Part shown: positions 13,107 through 15,809 of the stretch, in pieces
Numbering within the stretch: position 1 is the first letter of the stretch
How the letters are laid out: each line of letters opens with the position of its first letter
DNA from: Bacteroidales bacterium
GTDB lineage: Bacteria; Bacteroidota; Bacteroidia; Bacteroidales; Muribaculaceae
Length of the DNA: 15,809 nucleotides
Assembly (NCBI GenBank): GCA_030526455.1
Contig: JAUNCU010000004.1
Location: forward strand, 1-15,809
Direction of reading: 5' to 3'
Made by a program: the position numbers and the translations under genes
Notes under the pieces: model-generated
Databases searched by the model: none
Told to the model about the DNA's origin: nothing
What the model saw: the letters and a program-made list of their open reading frames with translations, nothing else

Positions 13107-13772
13107 ATGCTCAAGCGCCTCTTCTCACATATCGCCCTGCTAATTGCCCTGCTTGCCACCGCCGTGGCGTGCAGCAGCAACGACGAGCCTACGGAAGAGC
13201 GTCGCTACGATTTTGTCACCTATCTCGGCTATGCCCAGGGCATGGCGCGCTGGCAATACATAGGCCCCGGCGACTCCGAGCCCCTCGACATGCTGGCGCT
13301 GATGCCCGAGCCCGAGAAAATCAAGCCAGGTCAGCGCGTGCTGCTCAGTTACAGTGTGCCCGATGCTGCCCACCGCATCACCGTATATGGCATCACCTAC
13401 GCCAATGTGGCGAGCGACTCGCTGCGCGTGAATGTGAAGCCTGTGGACCAGTATCCTAAGCATCCCATCAAACTGGGAGCCCTGTGGCGCACGGGCGACT
13501 ACATCAACCTGCGCTGCGAGGTGGAATACACCACCAAGACCCGCGCCCTCTACATGATGGCCGACCGCGCCACGCTCGACGCCGACACCATCGACGTGCA
13601 CCTCATCCACGACCTGATGGCGGCCGACAGCACCTACTTCTGGCGCGCGTGCTACGGGTCGTTCTACGTGGGGCGCGCCTTCGACCGCACGCATTGCAAA
13701 GCCATACGCGTGCACCTCAACGACGTAACTTATCCCAAGAAAAGCACTTACGTGTTTGGGAAAACAAAATAA
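13107..13772 (+). CDS. NigD-like lipoprotein
   Basis: The 221 residues start with a lipoprotein signal peptide, basic then hydrophobic, with a good lipobox ending at C22 (TAVAC, then SSND). The body has two beta-rich parts, and phrases such as KPGQRVLLSYSV and ALWRTGDYINLRCEVEY match the NigD-like family of Bacteroidota (N-terminal OB-like and C-terminal beta-sandwich domains) as I remember it. The acidic residues after the Cys are weak as a surface-export signal. The function of the family is unclear; NigD was named from a bacteriocin-associated locus in Prevotella, and that role should not be carried over. It lies 15 bases after the lolD-type gene, and an Lol-dependent lipoprotein next to a Lol ATPase makes sense but is not proof of a link. 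Confidence 0.72.
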   Translation: MLKRLFSHIALLIALLATAVACSSNDEPTEERRYDFVTYLGYAQGMARWQYIGPGDSEPLDMLALMPEPEKIKPGQRVLLSYSVPDAAHRITVYGITYANVASDSLRVNVKPVDQYPKHPIKLGALWRTGDYINLRCEVEYTTKTRALYMMADRATLDADTIDVHLIHDLMAADSTYFWRACYGSFYVGRAFDRTHCKAIRVHLNDVTYPKKSTYVFGKTK

Positions 13773-13804
13773 AACCAGATTATTAACTCAAAAATCATAC
13801 TAAA

Positions 13805-14137
13805 ATGGCAAACAACGAAAACAACCAACAACAGATTCAAATTGAAGTACCTAACGAAGAAATGCAGGGCCGCTACGCTAACCTTGCCGTTATCACCCAC
13901 GGACCTAACGATTTCTTCATCGACATGATTTTGCTCGCTCCCAATACCCCAAAGGCACGCGTTCAGAGCCGCGTGATCATGACTCCTGAAAACGCCAAGC
14001 AACTCATGTTTGCGCTCCAGCAAAACGTTGCGCAATATGAAGCCACCTTTGGCGAAATCAAGCAGCACGTGCCCGTGAACGCTCAGCAGAACCAAGACGG
14101 CATCATCGACTTCCCACTGCCAAAGGGACAGGCGTAA
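13805..14137 (+). CDS. DUF3467 protein
   Basis: A 110-residue cytoplasmic protein with a Gln/Asn-rich N-terminus (residues 3-12) and the conserved DUF3467 body: YANLAVITHGPNDFFIDM (24-41), then KARVQSRVIMTPENAKQLM, then a helix containing ALQQNVAQYEATFG. It has no signal peptide or membrane segment. The family is widespread in Bacteroidota and small; its function is not established. In some relatives it lies next to rpoB/rpoC, which is not the case here. It is 32 bases after the NigD-like gene with no clear promoter between, so it may be the last gene of the lolD-type operon. Its A-rich codon use at the 5' end and near-consensus translation context suggest good expression. Confidence 0.85.
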   Translation: MANNENNQQQIQIEVPNEEMQGRYANLAVITHGPNDFFIDMILLAPNTPKARVQSRVIMTPENAKQLMFALQQNVAQYEATFGEIKQHVPVNAQQNQDGIIDFPLPKGQA

Positions 14138-14203
14138 TAATTTATTCGAGAAGATTTTTTGGGAGTTAAGAAGTTAAGACGATAGTTTCGCCTCTTTCTT
14201 GTC

Positions 14204-14243
14204 CTTTTCTACTTTTAGACTCTTTGTCTTTTAGACTTTTAGA
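14204..14243 (+). repeat. Five tandem 8-mers before cysS
   Basis: Five exact 8-base units have the consensus CTTTTAGA (units 2, 4 and 5 identical), which in another phase is TTAGACTT, one base from the GTAGACTT unit before the lolD-type gene. The array ends 7 bases before the cysS ATG. The leader also holds AGTTAAGA twice in tandem at 14164-14179, and the same 8-mer occurs at 12316-12323 in the lolD leader. Confidence 0.85.
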
Positions 14244-14250
14244 CTGAATT

Positions 14251-15729
14251 ATGGAACATCCTTTATTTATCTATAACACGCTCACCCGCCGCAAGGAGCA
14301 CTTTGTGCCACTGAATGAGGGCATGGTGGGCATGTATGTGTGCGGTCCCACCGTGTATGGCGACCCACACCTGGGCCACACTCGCCCAGCCATCACCTTC
14401 GACGTGCTGTTCCGCTACCTCCAGTCGCTGGGCTACAAGGTGCGCTACGTGCGCAACATCACCGATGTGGGCCACCTGGAACACGACGCCGACGAAGGCG
14501 AAGACAAAATCGCAAAGAAGGCACGCCTGGAGCAACTCGAGCCTATGGAAGTGGCACAATACTACACCAACCGCTACCACGCGGCTATGGACAAACTGAA
14601 CGTGCTTCCTCCCAGCATCGAACCTCACGCCACTGGCCACATCATTGAGCAAGAAGAACTTGTGAAGGAAATCATGGCCAACGGCTACGCCTACGAAAGC
14701 AATGGCAGCGTGTATTTCGACATCGAAAAATATAACAAAGACCACCGCTACGGCGTGCTCTCGGGCCGCAATCTCGACGACGTGATCAACGCCAGCCGCG
14801 AACTCGACGGCGTGGGCGAAAAGCGCAACCAGGCCGACTTCGCGCTCTGGAAGAAGGCTTCGCCCGAGCACATCATGCGCTGGCCTTCGCCTTGGAGCGA
14901 CGGTTTCCCCGGTTGGCACTGCGAGTGCACCGCCATGGGCCGCAAATACCTGGGCAAGCACTTCGACATTCACGGTGGTGGCTTGGACCTCGTGTTCCCT
15001 CACCATGAATGCGAAATCGCACAGGCTGTGGCATCGCAGGGCGACGACATGGTGCGCTACTGGATGCACAACAACATGATCACCATCGACGGCAAGAAGA
15101 TGGGTAAATCGCTGGGCAATTTCATCACCCTTGCTGAGTTCTTCAGCGGCGACCACCCACTCCTCCAGCAGGCCTACACACCCATGACCATTCGCTTCTT
15201 CATCCTTCAGGCCCACTATCGCGGCCCCGTGGACTTCTCCAACGACGCCCTCAAGGCTGCCGAGAAGGCCTACGAGCGCATCATGGACGGATGGCATCGC
15301 CTCTGCGACCTCAAGGCCAGCGACGCCACCTCGGTGAGCCTCGACAACTATCGCCAGCGCTGTGCCGAAGCGATGAACGACGACTTGAACACGCCTAACG
15401 TGATTGCCACCCTCTTCGACGCCTGCAAGGTGATCAACCAGGTGAACGATGGCAACGCCACCATGACGCAAGCCGACATCGACGAACTGAAGAGCGTGTT
15501 CCAAACCTACCTCTTCGACGTGCTCGGCATGCGCGACGACTCGGCTGGCGACGCCGGCAGCGTGAACCTCGAGCCTTACCGCAAGGCCATCGACCTGCTC
15601 CTCGACATCCGCAAAACAGCCAAGGCCAACAAGGACTGGGCAACTTCCGACCTCATCCGCAACAAGATGAACGAAGCCGGCTTCGACGTAAAAGACACAA
15701 AAGAAGGCTTCGAATGGAAGGTGAAGTGA
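14251..15729 (+). CDS. cysS: Cysteinyl-tRNA synthetase
   Basis: CysS charges tRNA-Cys with cysteine in the cytoplasm. It is a monomeric class I synthetase, and 492 residues is normal length. Visible features are the HIGH-type motif HLGH (40-43), the KMSKS-type motif KMGKS (283-287) and the catalytic zinc ligands C31 (YVCGPTVYG), C226 (WHCEC), H251 and E255 (HHECE). The C-terminal DALR-like helical region and anticodon-binding end run from about residue 340. The position after KM is Gly instead of the more usual Ser, a tolerated variant. The start ATG at 14251 gives the family's typical N-terminus. The gene is preceded by a leader with an 8-mer tandem array and no clear full-consensus promoter (TAGTTTCG at 14183-14190 is a near match). 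No clear terminator follows. Confidence 0.97.
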   Translation: MEHPLFIYNTLTRRKEHFVPLNEGMVGMYVCGPTVYGDPHLGHTRPAITFDVLFRYLQSLGYKVRYVRNITDVGHLEHDADEGEDKIAKKARLEQLEPMEVAQYYTNRYHAAMDKLNVLPPSIEPHATGHIIEQEELVKEIMANGYAYESNGSVYFDIEKYNKDHRYGVLSGRNLDDVINASRELDGVGEKRNQADFALWKKASPEHIMRWPSPWSDGFPGWHCECTAMGRKYLGKHFDIHGGGLDLVFPHHECEIAQAVASQGDDMVRYWMHNNMITIDGKKMGKSLGNFITLAEFFSGDHPLLQQAYTPMTIRFFILQAHYRGPVDFSNDALKAAEKAYERIMDGWHRLCDLKASDATSVSLDNYRQRCAEAMNDDLNTPNVIATLFDACKVINQVNDGNATMTQADIDELKSVFQTYLFDVLGMRDDSAGDAGSVNLEPYRKAIDLLLDIRKTAKANKDWATSDLIRNKMNEAGFDVKDTKEGFEWKVK

Positions 15730-15746
15730 GACTTTTTTGAGAAATA

Positions 15747-15809
15747 AGAGATTAGAAGTTAGAGATTAGATAAGAAATGCACATGCTGTATTAGTCTGAT
15801 TTCTAACTT
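15747..15809. repeat. 7-mer repeats and inverted copy after cysS
   Basis: Four 7-base units (AGAGATT, AGAAGTT, AGAGATT, AGATAAG) run from 15747 to 15774. The segment 15757-15771 has an inverted counterpart at 15795-15809 (13 of 15 match), cut by the window edge. It may form a hairpin after cysS. The style resembles the 8-mer arrays in front of the lolD-type gene and cysS but the unit differs. Confidence 0.55.

Noticed and set aside
12365..14243. The tandem 8-mers as a CRISPR array
   Set aside because: Units are directly adjacent without spacers, far too short, and no cas genes are present.
14263..15504. Minus-strand open frame of about 413 residues opposite cysS
   Set aside because: Antisense shadow of a secure cysS; the product is His/Val/Ala-rich with no motifs. 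The same holds for the minus-strand frame at 7234-8268 opposite obgE.
8870..15729. A functional link between the HipT-like kinase and cysS as its target
   Set aside because: HipA-type kinases do target tRNA synthetases, but the genes are about 4 kb apart with unrelated genes between, and known targets are GltX and TrpS; proximity is not evidence.

Overview
The window looks like the chromosome of a gut-type Bacteroidales bacterium (Bacteroidota), with Muribaculaceae or Prevotellaceae as my best guess. Four things support this. Several promoters follow the Bacteroidota pattern TTTG-N20-TAnnTTTG, and Shine-Dalgarno sequences are scarce. Family-restricted proteins occur (DUF3467, a NigD-like lipoprotein, a BspA-like leucine-rich-repeat protein with a C-terminal dockerin). 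An AraC-type regulator is fused to a multi-span membrane domain. The housekeeping genes use GC-rich third positions.

Layout. At the left edge (1-120) is a truncated copy of a small repeat element. Three genes of the envelope or of unknown role follow: a double zinc-ribbon protein with a C-terminal membrane helix (135-674, -), a probable secreted or lipid-anchored helical protein (728-1459, -) and a divergent membrane-anchored TPR protein (1664-2326, +). Next come pyrH (2489-3205, +), a compound palindromic repeat (3265-3412) and crcB/fluC (3417-3794, -). A periplasmic serine hydrolase (3904-5103, -) is divergent from a membrane-embedded AraC regulator (5350-6465, +). A 760-base gap with a periodic 12-mer array leads to obgE (7225-8526, +). 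A complete 206-bp MITE-like element (8641-8846) follows. Next to it lies a three-gene HipBST-like toxin-antitoxin operon (8870-10357, -) with its own promoter between two small palindromes. A secreted LRR/dockerin protein (10547-12187, -) is divergent from a rightward run: lolD-type ABC ATPase, NigD-like lipoprotein, DUF3467 protein (12411-14137), and then cysS (14251-15729).

How it fits together. Most of the window is ordinary core biology: UMP kinase, Obg GTPase, Cys-tRNA synthetase, fluoride export and envelope proteins. The accessory part is the MITE plus hipBST block, whose genes are visibly more AT-rich than their neighbours. Between genes, the DNA is unusually structured. It includes a two-copy MITE, a repeat made of two inverted hairpins, and exact five-unit arrays of the same 8-mer lying 6-7 bases before the start codons of two unrelated genes (lolD and cysS). 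It also includes 12-mers spaced about 20 bp apart upstream of obgE. These arrays, and the hipBST operon with its candidate operators, are the best candidates for something not yet described. No RNA genes, CRISPR arrays or complete insertion sequences were recognised.
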